NCBI GenBank assembly: GCA_020054205.1
Contig: JAGVLS010000017.1
Span: 1-64,000 of the forward strand
Length of the DNA: 64,000 nucleotides
Direction of reading: 5' to 3'
Source: Candidatus Obscuribacterales bacterium
Lineage (GTDB): Bacteria > Cyanobacteriota > Vampirovibrionia > Obscuribacterales > Obscuribacteraceae
Part shown: piece by piece, positions 43,714 to 53,776 of the stretch
Layout of the letters: each line of letters starts with the position of its first letter
How positions within the stretch are numbered: the stretch's first letter is position 1
Translations under genes and position numbers: made by a program
The notes under the pieces: generated by a model
Database searches by the model: none
The model's input: the letters and a program-made list of their open reading frames with translations, nothing else
Told to the model about the DNA's origin: nothing

Positions 43714-46434
43714 GTGAGTACTGGCGAATTTTCGAAAGTACTTACTGAGGAATTGCTTTTTCAGGTTAACCGCCCAGGACAATATTTAGGGAATGAGTGG
43801 GGAGCTTACAAAAAGGATTTCAGTCAAGCAAAAGTTAGATTATGTTTTGCCTTTCCTGATTTATATGAATTGGGAATGTCGAATTTTGGGCAAAGAATTC
43901 TTTATCAGCTCGTAAATAACAATAGTGAATTTATGGCTGATAGAACTTATGCCGTTGAAAGCGATTTAGAAGCAATACTGCGTAAGAAAAATATTCCTTT
44001 ATGGGGCTTTGAAACTAGACAACCATTGTCCAATTTCGAGTTAATTGGCTTTTCTTTACAGTATGAGCTTACTTATACCAATATTTTAAATATGCTTGAT
44101 TTAGCTCATATTCCATTGGTTAGTGAAGATAGAGAAAGTTTATTTCCGCTTTTATTTGCTGGTGGTCCAAGCACCGTCAATCCAGAACCAATGGCCAAAT
44201 TCATGGACTTTTTTATTATTGGCGATGGTGAATCAGTATTACCTGCAATTATGGAATTATTGAAGGGCTTTTTAAACAAGGCACATAATTTTGATGAGAA
44301 AGAAAAGAAAAAAGAATTTTTAAAACAGCTTGCACAAAATATAGAAGGTGTTTATGTGCCAAGACTTTATGAACCAATGCAAGATGCAAAATCTCCTCAG
44401 CCTCAACCAATTATTGATAATATTGCCAAGCAAGTTAAAAGATTAGTTGAGCCTCTAAACAATAATAACCAACCAACTAAATCCATTGTTCCTTATTTAT
44501 CCCTTATTCACGACAGACAAGTTTTAGAAGTAAGGCGTGGCTGTGATCGAGGATGTCGTTTTTGTCAACCTGGCTATACATTTTTACCAGTCCGTGAGCG
44601 AAGTACTGATGATTTGCTAAAATTAAGCACTGAAGCTTTAACTAATACCGGTTATGACGAATATTCATTATTATCTTTATGTGTTAGCGACTATACATCT
44701 TTGCATGAAACAGTACGTGCTTTAAACAGACAGCATCAAAACGATCATGCTTCAATGTCTTTTCCAAGTCAAAGAGCAGATCGGATGAATCTTGATGTAG
44801 CCAATGAGCTTAAAGCTGTTAGGAAAAGCGGTATCACCTTGGCACCAGAGGCTGGAACTGAGCGCTTAAGAGCTGTAATTAATAAAGGATTAAATCACAA
44901 ACAAATTATTGATGCAATTACTTCTGCCTATACAGCTGGTTGGACATCAATCAAGCTATATTTTATGATTGGTCTACCCACTGAAGAAGACAGTGATTTA
45001 GAAGGAATAATCGATATTTTAAAAGAAGCAACCAATAAAACTAATGTATTGCGAAAAGAAAAAAATATCAAGCAAAAAATAGACTTTACTTGTACAATTT
45101 CTAATTTTGTACCAAAACCATTTACACCATTTCAATGGTATGGACAAATTAGTATCGATGAAACTATAAGACGACAAGAATATCTTAAGACAAAATTGAA
45201 AGAAGCAAAACTTTATAACGTAAAACTCAATTTTACAGATCCTGAAATGAGCTTGATGGAAGTAGTCATGTCGAGAGGCGATCGTAAAATTGGCGACTTA
45301 ATTTTAAAAGCCTGGCAAAAAGGAGCAATTTTTGACGCTTGGAACGATCGCTTTAAAATGGAAATATGGAAAGAAGCTGCCCATGAGTTAGATCTATCGC
45401 TTGAATTATTAGCAAGTACAAATCGAGAAGTAGGATCTGAGCAGCCCTGGGACGTAATAAATGTTGGACTAAATAATTGGTGGTTGGTTAACGAATGGAA
45501 AAAAGCCCTAGATGTTAAAGAAACAGCCAATTGCACTGAAAACACATGTCATGCATGCGGAATTTGTACAGAATTAAAGACAGAGCATGTATTAGCTGAA
45601 CCAAAAGAAGAAGTACTTGGCAAAAATCCATTTGTTAAAAAACTCACTGTGACCAAGGAAGATAATAATCACCCGTCAATATTTGTCCCTGAATTTACCA
45701 ATAATTCAAATGTATCTACCACTAGTGCTTGCCGATTTTTGTTTGAGTTTTGCAAGCTAGGAGAACTTAAATTTATCTCTCACTTAGATTTATTGCATTT
45801 ATTTGCTCGGGCTGCAAAACGGGCAAAGCTAAAAGTTGCTTATACAGAAGGGTTTAATCCTAAAGAAAAAATTTCTTTGGCTCTTTCATTATCTCTATTT
45901 GCAGAAGGCCATGCTGAAATTGGAGAAATTGAATTATCCGAGACAATCTCGGCAGAACAATTTATGTTAGCTATAAATAGCCAACTACCAAGCGAAATAC
46001 AAATTACTCGTGCTAAAGAAATAACTAATAAGCGTCACTCTCTAAATGAACTTATTGCAAGAGCTCGTTATCGAGCATATATTCCAAGGCATATTTCCAC
46101 TAATTTCAATATAACCTCAAAAGCTATTAAGCAAAAAGTTCAAGAAGTACTGGCAAGTAATTCTTTATTAGTGACAAGTCCCATTAAGACTTCTCACAAA
46201 AAGAACAAAGTGTCAGACACTGTTACTAAAACACATGATATTCGCCCTGGCATTTTTTCTTTAACAGTTAAAAACGATAAGGATATAACTGTTGAATTTG
46301 AAATAGCACATGGTAGTCAAATGCATGTGAAACCTATGGATTTATTAAAGTCAATCGGTTTTGAATCGATATGGCGTATAGCCCGTATTGAGCTAACTAA
46401 CAAGGAGGCAACTCCGTTGTTTGAGTGTTGTTAG
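43714..46434 (+). CDS. radical SAM protein TIGR03960 fused to TIGR03936
   Basis: A 906-residue fusion. N-terminal two-thirds (about 1-620): FPDLYELGMSNFGQRILY start, a B12-binding-like fold, and the radical-SAM core with Cys277, Cys281 and Cys284 (GCDRGCRFC) and GTERLRAVINKG. A Cys cluster, CTENTCHACGIC, closes this part. The C-terminal part (about 670-900) is DUF2344/TIGR03936 (RFLFEFCKLGELKFISHLDLLHLFARAAKRA). The two are often adjacent genes next to RNase E/G; the product is unknown. The start is GTG with a weak ribosome site. Confidence 0.9.
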   Translation: MSTGEFSKVLTEELLFQVNRPGQYLGNEWGAYKKDFSQAKVRLCFAFPDLYELGMSNFGQRILYQLVNNNSEFMADRTYAVESDLEAILRKKNIPLWGFETRQPLSNFELIGFSLQYELTYTNILNMLDLAHIPLVSEDRESLFPLLFAGGPSTVNPEPMAKFMDFFIIGDGESVLPAIMELLKGFLNKAHNFDEKEKKKEFLKQLAQNIEGVYVPRLYEPMQDAKSPQPQPIIDNIAKQVKRLVEPLNNNNQPTKSIVPYLSLIHDRQVLEVRRGCDRGCRFCQPGYTFLPVRERSTDDLLKLSTEALTNTGYDEYSLLSLCVSDYTSLHETVRALNRQHQNDHASMSFPSQRADRMNLDVANELKAVRKSGITLAPEAGTERLRAVINKGLNHKQIIDAITSAYTAGWTSIKLYFMIGLPTEEDSDLEGIIDILKEATNKTNVLRKEKNIKQKIDFTCTISNFVPKPFTPFQWYGQISIDETIRRQEYLKTKLKEAKLYNVKLNFTDPEMSLMEVVMSRGDRKIGDLILKAWQKGAIFDAWNDRFKMEIWKEAAHELDLSLELLASTNREVGSEQPWDVINVGLNNWWLVNEWKKALDVKETANCTENTCHACGICTELKTEHVLAEPKEEVLGKNPFVKKLTVTKEDNNHPSIFVPEFTNNSNVSTTSACRFLFEFCKLGELKFISHLDLLHLFARAAKRAKLKVAYTEGFNPKEKISLALSLSLFAEGHAEIGEIELSETISAEQFMLAINSQLPSEIQITRAKEITNKRHSLNELIARARYRAYIPRHISTNFNITSKAIKQKVQEVLASNSLLVTSPIKTSHKKNKVSDTVTKTHDIRPGIFSLTVKNDKDITVEFEIAHGSQMHVKPMDLLKSIGFESIWRIARIELTNKEATPLFECC

Positions 46435-46482
46435 CAATTAAGTTTTACAAAATAGTCAAATTAAAATAAATAGAAGGATGTT

Positions 46483-48360
46483 ATGAACAAGTCAATAATA
46501 ATTTCAGAAGAAGACAATATTGCTGCTCTTTTTGAAAATGATCGAGTAGTAGAATTTTTTGTCAACAGAGGCGAATTGCTTCTCGGTGATATTTACACAG
46601 CTGTAGTAGAAAATATTTTGCCAGGTATTGATGCCGCTTTCGTAAATTTAGGCAAAGACAAAATGGGATTCCTACACGCTAATGATGTTCCTGGACAAGG
46701 TGCTCTTAGAGAAAGATTGGTTCCAAAACAAAAGCTTTTGGTACAAATTACAAAAGAACCTACTGGACATAAAGGTCCAAGAGTATCGACTGCAATTAGT
46801 TTGCCAGGAAGATTTTTGGTTTTAGTACCAGAAGAAAGAGGCGTTTCTATATCAAGACGCATAGCTGAAGCTAAAGAAAGAGCACGCTTAAAGGCGTTAG
46901 TAAACTTGATGAAGCCACCTGGCGTAGGGCTAATAATTCGAACAGAAGCTAAAGGACAAGGGGACAACGAACTTTTTGAAGACTTTGAAACACTCTGGGA
47001 TCGCTGGCAATCTATTGTTTCAGAAAGTGAATCATCTATTGGACCCACCCTCATTTACCGTGATCAAGATTTGCTTTTCAGAGTAATTCGCGACGCGTAT
47101 TCACATGAAGTCTCAGAAATTATTGTCGATTCTGCTGATGGACAAAAACGTGCCGAAGAATATTTAACTGGTTGGGCTCATAAGCATACAAAGGTATTAC
47201 AACATCTTGGCGAAGAGCCAATTTTAATTGCTCATGGATTAGATAGAGAAATTGAACTTGCTTTATCTGATAGAGTAGATTTGCCAAGCGGCGGGCATTT
47301 AAATGTTCAGCCTACTGAAGCTTTAACTGTAATAGATGTAAATTCAGGTAAATTTACAAGCTCACGCACACAAGCAGAAACAGTAAGGCGTACCAATTTA
47401 GAAGCTGCCCAAGAAATTCCAAGGCAATTGCGCTTACGCAATATTGGTGGCATGGTTATTGTTGACTTTATCGATATGGATAGCAGACGTGACCAACAAC
47501 AAGTGCTAGAAGCATTCCAAAGAACATTGGAAGATGATCGCGCTAAACCTCAAATTGGACAATTATCAGATTTAGGACTTGTTGAATTAACTAGAAGAAG
47601 ACAAGGACAAAGTTTAAGAGAATTGTTTACAACACATTGTCCTACTTGTTATGGATTGGGCGTTGTTCCTAATTTAGAGTTAGGACAAGGAGAATTTCGT
47701 AGAGTTATTAGCTTCAAACCTAAAGAAGACGACACAAAAGGACGTGGACAAAATCGTTATGGCAATAGGCAGCAAAACATGCTTAGAGCAGTAAGCACTA
47801 TTAACGGACGGGTAAAGCCTTTAGTTAGCAGTCCTGAAGTTGAGGTGGAAATTGATGAAAATCTTGCTGATGTTCCAGAAGAAATTCTTGAACAAATGCC
47901 GGATGAACTTTTAGGCAATGAGAAAAAAGTTTCAGAGTTTGCAAACAGACGCATGGGTGCTGACTCTAACGAAGGATTATCTCGCTTTGGTGATGATGAA
48001 GATACAGAAATTGAAGCCGAAGAGAAAAATGACATTTCTGAAAGTTCTGTCACTGAAGATATAAGCGATAGAGAAGATTTTGAAGGGCAAGACGACTCAG
48101 ATGAAGAAGAATTTGAAAGTGATGACTCTGAAACATCTTCTCAGCACGAGCCTGCTGCCAGTCCTTATGAAACAGAAGTTGATCCGGTAACAGGAGTTTA
48201 TCGCCTGAAAGCAAAATCACAGAATGAAGACCATGAGGATTATGCTCCATCAAATTTTGTTTTCACAGGTGAAGACAGTTCTTCCGACGATGGCACTCAG
48301 TTAGAGCTTAATTTGGAAACTGCCTCAACAGCCAGCGATCAAAATCAAGATCAGGACTAA
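46483..48360 (+). CDS. rne: RNase E/G family endoribonuclease
   Basis: A 625-residue endoribonuclease for rRNA maturation and mRNA decay. Seen: S1 domain (about 35-130; GDIYTAVVENILPGIDAAFVNLG), RNase H-like and DNase I-like catalytic parts with VIDVNSGKFTSSR and IGGMVIVDFIDM (metal-binding Asp), and the zinc-link CPTC at 386-389. The C-terminal about 150 residues are acidic and disordered, probably for protein partners. AAGGATGTT precedes the ATG. It follows the radical-SAM gene by 48 bp, a known association. The Rng/Rne split cannot be decided. Confidence 0.95.
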   Translation: MNKSIIISEEDNIAALFENDRVVEFFVNRGELLLGDIYTAVVENILPGIDAAFVNLGKDKMGFLHANDVPGQGALRERLVPKQKLLVQITKEPTGHKGPRVSTAISLPGRFLVLVPEERGVSISRRIAEAKERARLKALVNLMKPPGVGLIIRTEAKGQGDNELFEDFETLWDRWQSIVSESESSIGPTLIYRDQDLLFRVIRDAYSHEVSEIIVDSADGQKRAEEYLTGWAHKHTKVLQHLGEEPILIAHGLDREIELALSDRVDLPSGGHLNVQPTEALTVIDVNSGKFTSSRTQAETVRRTNLEAAQEIPRQLRLRNIGGMVIVDFIDMDSRRDQQQVLEAFQRTLEDDRAKPQIGQLSDLGLVELTRRRQGQSLRELFTTHCPTCYGLGVVPNLELGQGEFRRVISFKPKEDDTKGRGQNRYGNRQQNMLRAVSTINGRVKPLVSSPEVEVEIDENLADVPEEILEQMPDELLGNEKKVSEFANRRMGADSNEGLSRFGDDEDTEIEAEEKNDISESSVTEDISDREDFEGQDDSDEEEFESDDSETSSQHEPAASPYETEVDPVTGVYRLKAKSQNEDHEDYAPSNFVFTGEDSSSDDGTQLELNLETASTASDQNQDQD

Positions 48361-48378
48361 ATAAAAAGAGAATAAAAG

Positions 48379-49434
48379 TTAGCTTCTCGGCATATACATG
48401 CTAAGGCTATAACCAAAGCGAACAGCTGTGGACGTCATTTCAGGTGGCAACATGGATACTTCTATGCGCGCTTGCGGATCTTTTTCAATCAATTGCATCA
48501 TAGAGCTTATATTGGTCACATATTTTTGCTCTTCAACATAAAAAGAGCCAATAAATTCACCTTTGTATACAAAGCCTAAACAAGTACCTCCCTCTGTCGG
48601 TAAAGACAAGGCAATACAAGCTGTTTGTTCTCTATCCTTGAGCCAATTTATAATATACTCAAAATATGTTTTTGAATCATGTTCATCAGTACGATCAACA
48701 GGATAACCTAAGAATAAGGCTGACATAGATAATGCTACTTGTTCAGGCAAATCATAAATTACAACATTGGTTTCTGGTAAAGACAAATCTTTCATCATGA
48801 ATTGCAGGGAACCTTCTGTCGGTTGAGGTTCACTCAATGTTTTGTTGCCATAAATACAACCAACTACTCTGCCTTTATAAAGTAATGCAGCAGAGCGCGA
48901 TGGAACTTCTTCAGAAAATACTTTCATGCAACCAGTGCGCATGCCACCTTCCAAATCAGTAATTAGCCACATTAGATCATGATCTCCCACTTTAACTGGC
49001 TCAGGTAATTCACCTTCAACAGGAGGAAGTATCAAATCTACAGCTCTTTTGAGCTTAAAATTTACTGGTTTATTGCCAGCCCAAACTTGAAAGGCCATTT
49101 CTGACTCACTTTGTGGTCCAGCATAAGCCCCTTTCATTGGGCCTTCAAGTTGATTTTGCCAATCGCCTCGTTTTATATCAGATTTACGGACATCATTTAC
49201 TTGAGCACCAGACAAACGAGAACGTAATAAAACCCTATTTTTATCAACACAAACAAATTCAGCTAAAACCTCTTCCCCTATCTTTAGCTTTTGTTCAGTC
49301 GGCAAAAATCCAGGCAAATTATCTTTAGGAATCTTAACGGCATAACCACCAAGCTCTGCAGCTACTACTTTGCAGACAACATTTTGTCCGGCTTTATATC
49401 CAGTCAATTTCCAAAAGTTAAGAGGTTTATTCAT
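48379..49434 (-). CDS. S1-like domain protein with a duplicated C-terminal unit
   Basis: A 351-residue protein that I do not recognise. The N-terminal 70 residues look like an S1/OB fold (GQNVVCKVVAAELGGYAVKIP...GEEVLAEFVCVDKNRVLLRSR). The rest has two similar halves: SAALLYKGRVVGCIYGNK...LPEQVALSMSALFLGYP and GTCLGFVYKGEFIGSFYVEEQ...PPEMTSTAVRFGYSLS. It converges on the RNase E/G gene with an 18-bp gap. It is the last gene of the run fur, FeoA-like, zinc-ribbon. Confidence 0.65.
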   Translation of the reverse strand: MNKPLNFWKLTGYKAGQNVVCKVVAAELGGYAVKIPKDNLPGFLPTEQKLKIGEEVLAEFVCVDKNRVLLRSRLSGAQVNDVRKSDIKRGDWQNQLEGPMKGAYAGPQSESEMAFQVWAGNKPVNFKLKRAVDLILPPVEGELPEPVKVGDHDLMWLITDLEGGMRTGCMKVFSEEVPSRSAALLYKGRVVGCIYGNKTLSEPQPTEGSLQFMMKDLSLPETNVVIYDLPEQVALSMSALFLGYPVDRTDEHDSKTYFEYIINWLKDREQTACIALSLPTEGGTCLGFVYKGEFIGSFYVEEQKYVTNISSMMQLIEKDPQARIEVSMLPPEMTSTAVRFGYSLSMYMPRS

Positions 49435-49462
49435 AAGAATGCGTATTGGTCTTTTATATAGT

Positions 49463-49756
49463 TTATCTTACATGAAAAAGCCAAGAAAATAGAGCTTTTC
49501 CAGCGGCAAATCCTTTATCTATTTTATGCTTAACTACACTTATATCTTTGCTTTGGCTATTTTCTATAATTCTTGCCGCTTCCGTACAGCTGTTTAATTT
49601 TTGTTCCCCATGACAAGCGTTACAATTACTACTTGCACAATTATTCTCTGTTTCAAACCAGCTATTGCAGCGAAAACATAGGGTTTGACTGCCTAAACTG
49701 CCATTAGGCATATAGGGAGCTAAGCATTTTGGACAATTTAGTAATTTATTAGCCAT
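49463..49756 (-). CDS. small zinc-ribbon protein
   Basis: A 97-residue protein with CPKC near residue 8, CFRC at about 27, then CASSNCNACH, suggesting one or two zinc sites. The C-terminal half is helical (KHKIDKGFAAGKALFSWLFHVR). I do not recognise a family. It lies between the FeoA-like and S1-like genes on the same strand with short gaps, so it is probably part of the fur run. Confidence 0.6.
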   Translation of the reverse strand: MANKLLNCPKCLAPYMPNGSLGSQTLCFRCNSWFETENNCASSNCNACHGEQKLNSCTEAARIIENSQSKDISVVKHKIDKGFAAGKALFSWLFHVR

Positions 49757-49763
49757 TTAATAA

Positions 49764-49982
49764 TTAGGGGAGCTCAACTTCAATAATAGAGGCTATATCA
49801 TGCCCAATGGCAATTTCTAACTGATTCCAGGAAATAATCGTTGGGCCATTTTTTATATTCTTTTCTACTTTAATTATGGAACCAATATCAAGTCCAAAAC
49901 GTAAAGTCTGGTATGTAATTTCATTGCCACCAGTTGCCTTAATTTTAACGTTTTGTCCTTGTTTTGCTTCGCTTAATAACAA
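49764..49982 (-). CDS. FeoA-like protein
   Basis: A 72-residue SH3-like protein of the FeoA family: LSEAKQGQNVKIKATGG, LRFGLDIGSIIKVEKNI and the end GHDIASIIEVELP. FeoA normally assists FeoB in ferrous-iron uptake, and the domain also occurs in DtxR-type regulators; FeoB is not in this window. The start is TTG because no ATG or GTG exists in frame. It lies 31 bp after fur, which supports an iron link. Confidence 0.75.
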   Translation of the reverse strand: MLLSEAKQGQNVKIKATGGNEITYQTLRFGLDIGSIIKVEKNIKNGPTIISWNQLEIAIGHDIASIIEVELP

Positions 49983-50013
49983 CTTTTGCTTAGCCTTTTT
50001 CTTACACTATGGG

Positions 50014-50538
50014 TTATTTTATTGCCTTATGAGAATTGTCCTTAACTTGCCGACAACTTTCACAAACACCAAATATTTTAAATTGGGCATCAATAACTTC
50101 AAAGCTATGTCTTTGTCCTATTTTTTGTCCTGCTTCTTCTAAAAAATGATCTTCAAATTCAATTGTGAGATTACAGCTAATACAAATAATATGCTGATGC
50201 GGCACTTTATCTTGTTTTAGTTCATAGTGTTTATGCCCTTCGGCAAAGGCTAATTCTCTTAAAAGTCCTAAAGTAGAAAGTAATTTCAAAGTGCGATATG
50301 TAGTTGCTAAACTAACCTGAGAACCTTTTTGCAATAATTGCGCATAAAGTTCTTCTGCAGATAAATGTGTGCCGTGCGGTTGCTCACGAAAAATTTGTAA
50401 TATAGTCTCTCTTTGCTGAGTAATTCTATGTCCTTTTTTACGCAAACTAGCAAGTTCTGGAGCAAGATTTTCTCCTTGCCCTTCAAAAGCTCGATCGTTA
50501 GAGCTCAGCGGTTTATCTTGTGAAATAATGCGCACCAC
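50014..50538 (-). CDS. fur: Fur-family transcriptional regulator
   Basis: A 174-residue metal-sensing repressor. Winged-helix part: RKKGHRITQQRETILQIF and VSLATTYRTLKLLSTLGLL (recognition helix). Dimer and metal part: HQHIICISCNLTIEFEDHF and a second CxxC, CESC, for the structural zinc site. The N-terminus is longer than usual. The start is GTG and is uncertain. Fur, Zur and PerR cannot be told apart with confidence; the FeoA-like gene next to it favours iron. Confidence 0.87.
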   Translation of the reverse strand: MVRIISQDKPLSSNDRAFEGQGENLAPELASLRKKGHRITQQRETILQIFREQPHGTHLSAEELYAQLLQKGSQVSLATTYRTLKLLSTLGLLRELAFAEGHKHYELKQDKVPHQHIICISCNLTIEFEDHFLEEAGQKIGQRHSFEVIDAQFKIFGVCESCRQVKDNSHKAIK

Positions 50539-50690
50539 AATTTTAATAGAGAAAGTTAAACGTAAGAATTATCCAGCAAATATAAAAGTATATCTATAGA
50601 CCAGCCTTTTTATATTACTGCTATTTATTGTTTAATTCCAAGCAAATTAGAACAAATGTCAACAGATTAATAAACGAACAAAGATTAAGC

Positions 50691-53588
50691 CTATCTTAGA
50701 TCAAGCGCTAATTGTCCCTGACTAACTTTATCTTTTAAACACTTAACTAAATATTGCCCCGTATAAGACTCTCTACATTTAGCGACAAGCTCAGGTGTAC
50801 CAGTTACAACTATTGTTCCACCTTTGTCTCCACCATCAGGACCTAAATCAATAATATGATCAGCTTGTTTTATTACATCCAAGTTATGCTCAATTACTAT
50901 TACAGTATTACCCGCATCCACTAATTTATTTAAAACAACCAACAATTTATCAACATCTGCAAAAGATAAACCAGTTGTTGGTTCATCAAGAATATAAATT
51001 GTTTTGCCAGTAGAACGTCTAGATAATTGTTCAGCTAATTTTACTCTTTGTGCTTCGCCACCAGAGAGTGTTGTCGCCGGTTGACCAAGTTTTATATAAT
51101 CGAGACCAACTTCTTTTAAAGTCTCGAGTTTAGAGGACGCTTTTGGGATATTGGAAAAAAACTGATGTCCTTCTTCCACAGTCATCTCTAAAACATCAGA
51201 TATAGAACATCCTTTAAATTTCACTTCTAAAGTTTCTTTGTTATAACGCGCGCCTTTGCATATATCACATGTCACAAAAACAGAAGGCAAGAAATTCATT
51301 TCAATTTCATTCATTCCTTCTCCACGACATGCCTCACATCGTCCACCTTTAACATTGAAAGAAAAACGCCCTGGCAAATAGCCTCGTACTTTTGCTTCAT
51401 TAGTTGTAGAAAAAACTTCTCGAATTACATCAAATAAGCCTGTATAAGTAGCAGGATTAGAACGTGGCGTGCGTCCAATTGGAGATTGATCAATATCAAT
51501 TACTTTATCAAAATTATCTGCTCCTTCTATAGAATCAATACCATCTGGTTTTGGACAACTACCATATACACTATGTAATAAATATTGATAAAGTAAGTCA
51601 TTAACTAAAGTACTTTTTCCTGAGCCACTTACACCAGTAACCACAGTAAATTTACCCAATTCAATTTCAAGATCAATATCTTTTAAATTATTACGTTTAG
51701 CACCATTAATAGTTAGTTTAAGACCATTTCCTTTGCGTCTTTTAGCTGGCACTGGTATTTGTTTTCTATGAGAAAGATAAGCGCCAGTAGAAGAATTTGC
51801 TGATTTCAAAACATCATCAATAGTACCTTCAGCAACAACTTTTCCACCGTGTACACCTGCTCCCGGTCCAATATCAATTACCCAATCTGCTTGACGAATA
51901 GTTTCTTCATCATGTTCAACAACTAAAAGTGTATTACCTAAATCTCGTAAATTTTTCAGTGTCGCCAATAATTTGTCATTGTCTTTTTGATGTAAACCAA
52001 CGGATGGTTCATCCAATACATACAATACACCAGATAATTGTGAGCCTATTTGAGTAGCTAATCTAATGCGCTGAGCTTCACCACCCGATAAAGTATTAGC
52101 GCGCCTATCTAGTGTCAAATAACCAAGTCCTACATCAACTAAAAATCTAAGTCTACTAGTAATTTCAATTAATACTTGATGGGCAATGGTTTTTTGTCTA
52201 TTACCTAGAGACTGCGGTAATTTATTTAATGCAATATGACAATTTTCGCAAGACATCGCACAAAGTTCAATAATAGATAAATCACCAACAGTAACAGCTA
52301 ATCCTTGTGGTTTTAGTCTTTGTCCATCACAAGAAAAACAAGGCATTTCTTTCATATAAGTTTCTATATCTTGTTTTACTTTATCTGAAGATGATTCTTC
52401 ATAACGTCTCTTTAAATTATTAATTACACCTTCAAATGCTTTTTTATACGTCCAGAATTCTTTGCCATCAAATGAATCATGTGATAATTTTATTTTTTCA
52501 TCACCAGAACCATATAATATAGCCCGCTGATTGGCTTTTGTTAATTTGTTAAATGGTTCATTGACACTAAATTTATAGTGTTTGGCAACAGAAGCTAAAA
52601 TTTGATCATAATAAGAATTCCCTGTGCGAGCCCAGGGATGAATAGCTCCTTCAGATAAACTTTTAGATGGATCGATTACAACTAAAGATGGATCTACTTC
52701 ATAAGTAAAACCTAAACCATGGCAGTCTTCACATGCACCATATGGACTATTAAAACTAAAAGTTCTCGGTTCTATTTCCGCAAAACTAATATTACAATCC
52801 GCACAAGCAAAACGCTCCGAGAAAGTCATTTGTTTGCCTTCGTCTAAAATATCAACAATAACAACGGACTTTCCCCACTTTAAAGCTAGAGAAACGCTAT
52901 CAGCTAATCTCGAGCGAGAACTTGCTTTAACTACAATTCTGTCGATAACAAGATCTATATTGTGCTTTTTGTTTTTATCAATTTCAATATCATCTTCAAG
53001 ATGATATACAGTGCCATCTACACGCACACGAGCAAAGCCTTCTTTTCCTAAATCTTTAAGCAAAGCTGAATATTCACCTTTACGCCCAGAAATTATGGGA
53101 GCCAGTATTTGAATTTTAGTGCTTTCTTTTAAGTCCAAAATAGAATCCACAATTTGGTCTATTGTTTGTGGATTAATTTCCTTTTTACACTTGGGACAAT
53201 GAGGGATACCAATGCGCGCGTATAAAAGTCTCAAATAATCATAAATTTCAGTGACTGTGCCTACTGTAGAACGTGGATTATGACTGGTTGCTTTTTGATC
53301 AATAGAAATAGATGGGCTTAGCCCTTCTATAGCATCTACATCTGGTTTATCCAATTGTCCTAAAAACTGCCTAGCATAAGCTGATAATGATTCGACATAA
53401 CGTCTTTGCCCTTCAGCAAATATAGTGTCAAAAGCAAGCGATGATTTGCCAGAGCCTGAAACACCAGTGATAACTACTAATTTATTGCGTGGAATTGTGA
53501 CATCAATATTTTTCAAATTGTGTTGTCTAGCTCCACGGACAACTATTTTGTCAGTAGCTTGGCTAGAATTATTTAACTGATTTTTCAT
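50691..53588 (-). CDS. uvrA: excinuclease ABC subunit A
   Basis: Damage-recognition ATPase of nucleotide excision repair. The 965-residue length is normal (about 940-970). It has two ABC modules: Walker A GVSGSGKS at 42-49 and again near 640 ([13 protein letters not shown]), two ABC signatures ([12 protein letters not shown] and [12 protein letters not shown]), and zinc-binding CxxC pairs (CPKC, CADC, CEDC, CEAC, CDIC). It is divergent from the isochorismatase gene over 188 bp. No known SOS box is seen. Confidence 0.97.
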   Translation of the reverse strand: MKNQLNNSSQATDKIVVRGARQHNLKNIDVTIPRNKLVVITGVSGSGKSSLAFDTIFAEGQRRYVESLSAYARQFLGQLDKPDVDAIEGLSPSISIDQKATSHNPRSTVGTVTEIYDYLRLLYARIGIPHCPKCKKEINPQTIDQIVDSILDLKESTKIQILAPIISGRKGEYSALLKDLGKEGFARVRVDGTVYHLEDDIEIDKNKKHNIDLVIDRIVVKASSRSRLADSVSLALKWGKSVVIVDILDEGKQMTFSERFACADCNISFAEIEPRTFSFNSPYGACEDCHGLGFTYEVDPSLVVIDPSKSLSEGAIHPWARTGNSYYDQILASVAKHYKFSVNEPFNKLTKANQRAILYGSGDEKIKLSHDSFDGKEFWTYKKAFEGVINNLKRRYEESSSDKVKQDIETYMKEMPCFSCDGQRLKPQGLAVTVGDLSIIELCAMSCENCHIALNKLPQSLGNRQKTIAHQVLIEITSRLRFLVDVGLGYLTLDRRANTLSGGEAQRIRLATQIGSQLSGVLYVLDEPSVGLHQKDNDKLLATLKNLRDLGNTLLVVEHDEETIRQADWVIDIGPGAGVHGGKVVAEGTIDDVLKSANSSTGAYLSHRKQIPVPAKRRKGNGLKLTINGAKRNNLKDIDLEIELGKFTVVTGVSGSGKSTLVNDLLYQYLLHSVYGSCPKPDGIDSIEGADNFDKVIDIDQSPIGRTPRSNPATYTGLFDVIREVFSTTNEAKVRGYLPGRFSFNVKGGRCEACRGEGMNEIEMNFLPSVFVTCDICKGARYNKETLEVKFKGCSISDVLEMTVEEGHQFFSNIPKASSKLETLKEVGLDYIKLGQPATTLSGGEAQRVKLAEQLSRRSTGKTIYILDEPTTGLSFADVDKLLVVLNKLVDAGNTVIVIEHNLDVIKQADHIIDLGPDGGDKGGTIVVTGTPELVAKCRESYTGQYLVKCLKDKVSQGQLALDLR

Positions 53589-53652
53589 ATTTACTATCTG
53601 CCATCAGATATTTCCGTGGACCCATTCATTAAATAAACAACGCTAAAAGTGA

Positions 53653-53658
53653 ATTATA
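53653..53658 (-). promoter_or_regulatory. possible -10 element of uvrA
   Basis: TATAAT on the minus strand (complement of 53653-53658), 65 bp before the uvrA start. No good -35 is present, so this is only a candidate. Confidence 0.3.
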
Positions 53659-53776
53659 GTCTATTAAATATAATCTTTCTACTAGATTAATAGCTCCCTT
53701 AATAAAGAGAACCTGGAAAATAGTAAAAATAAGTTCTAAACTTTAATGTAGACAAAACTTTGGAGGCAAGCTGAAA

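Noticed and set aside
43688-43717. Nine-codon frame MAKKILVKM overlapping the radical-SAM start
   Set aside because: No ribosome site; could be chance.
46593-47054. 153-codon frame antisense to the RNase E/G gene
   Set aside because: Fully inside a well-supported gene with no independent signal.
53589-53776. SOS box upstream of uvrA
   Set aside because: No match to the Escherichia coli or Bacillus LexA site was seen.
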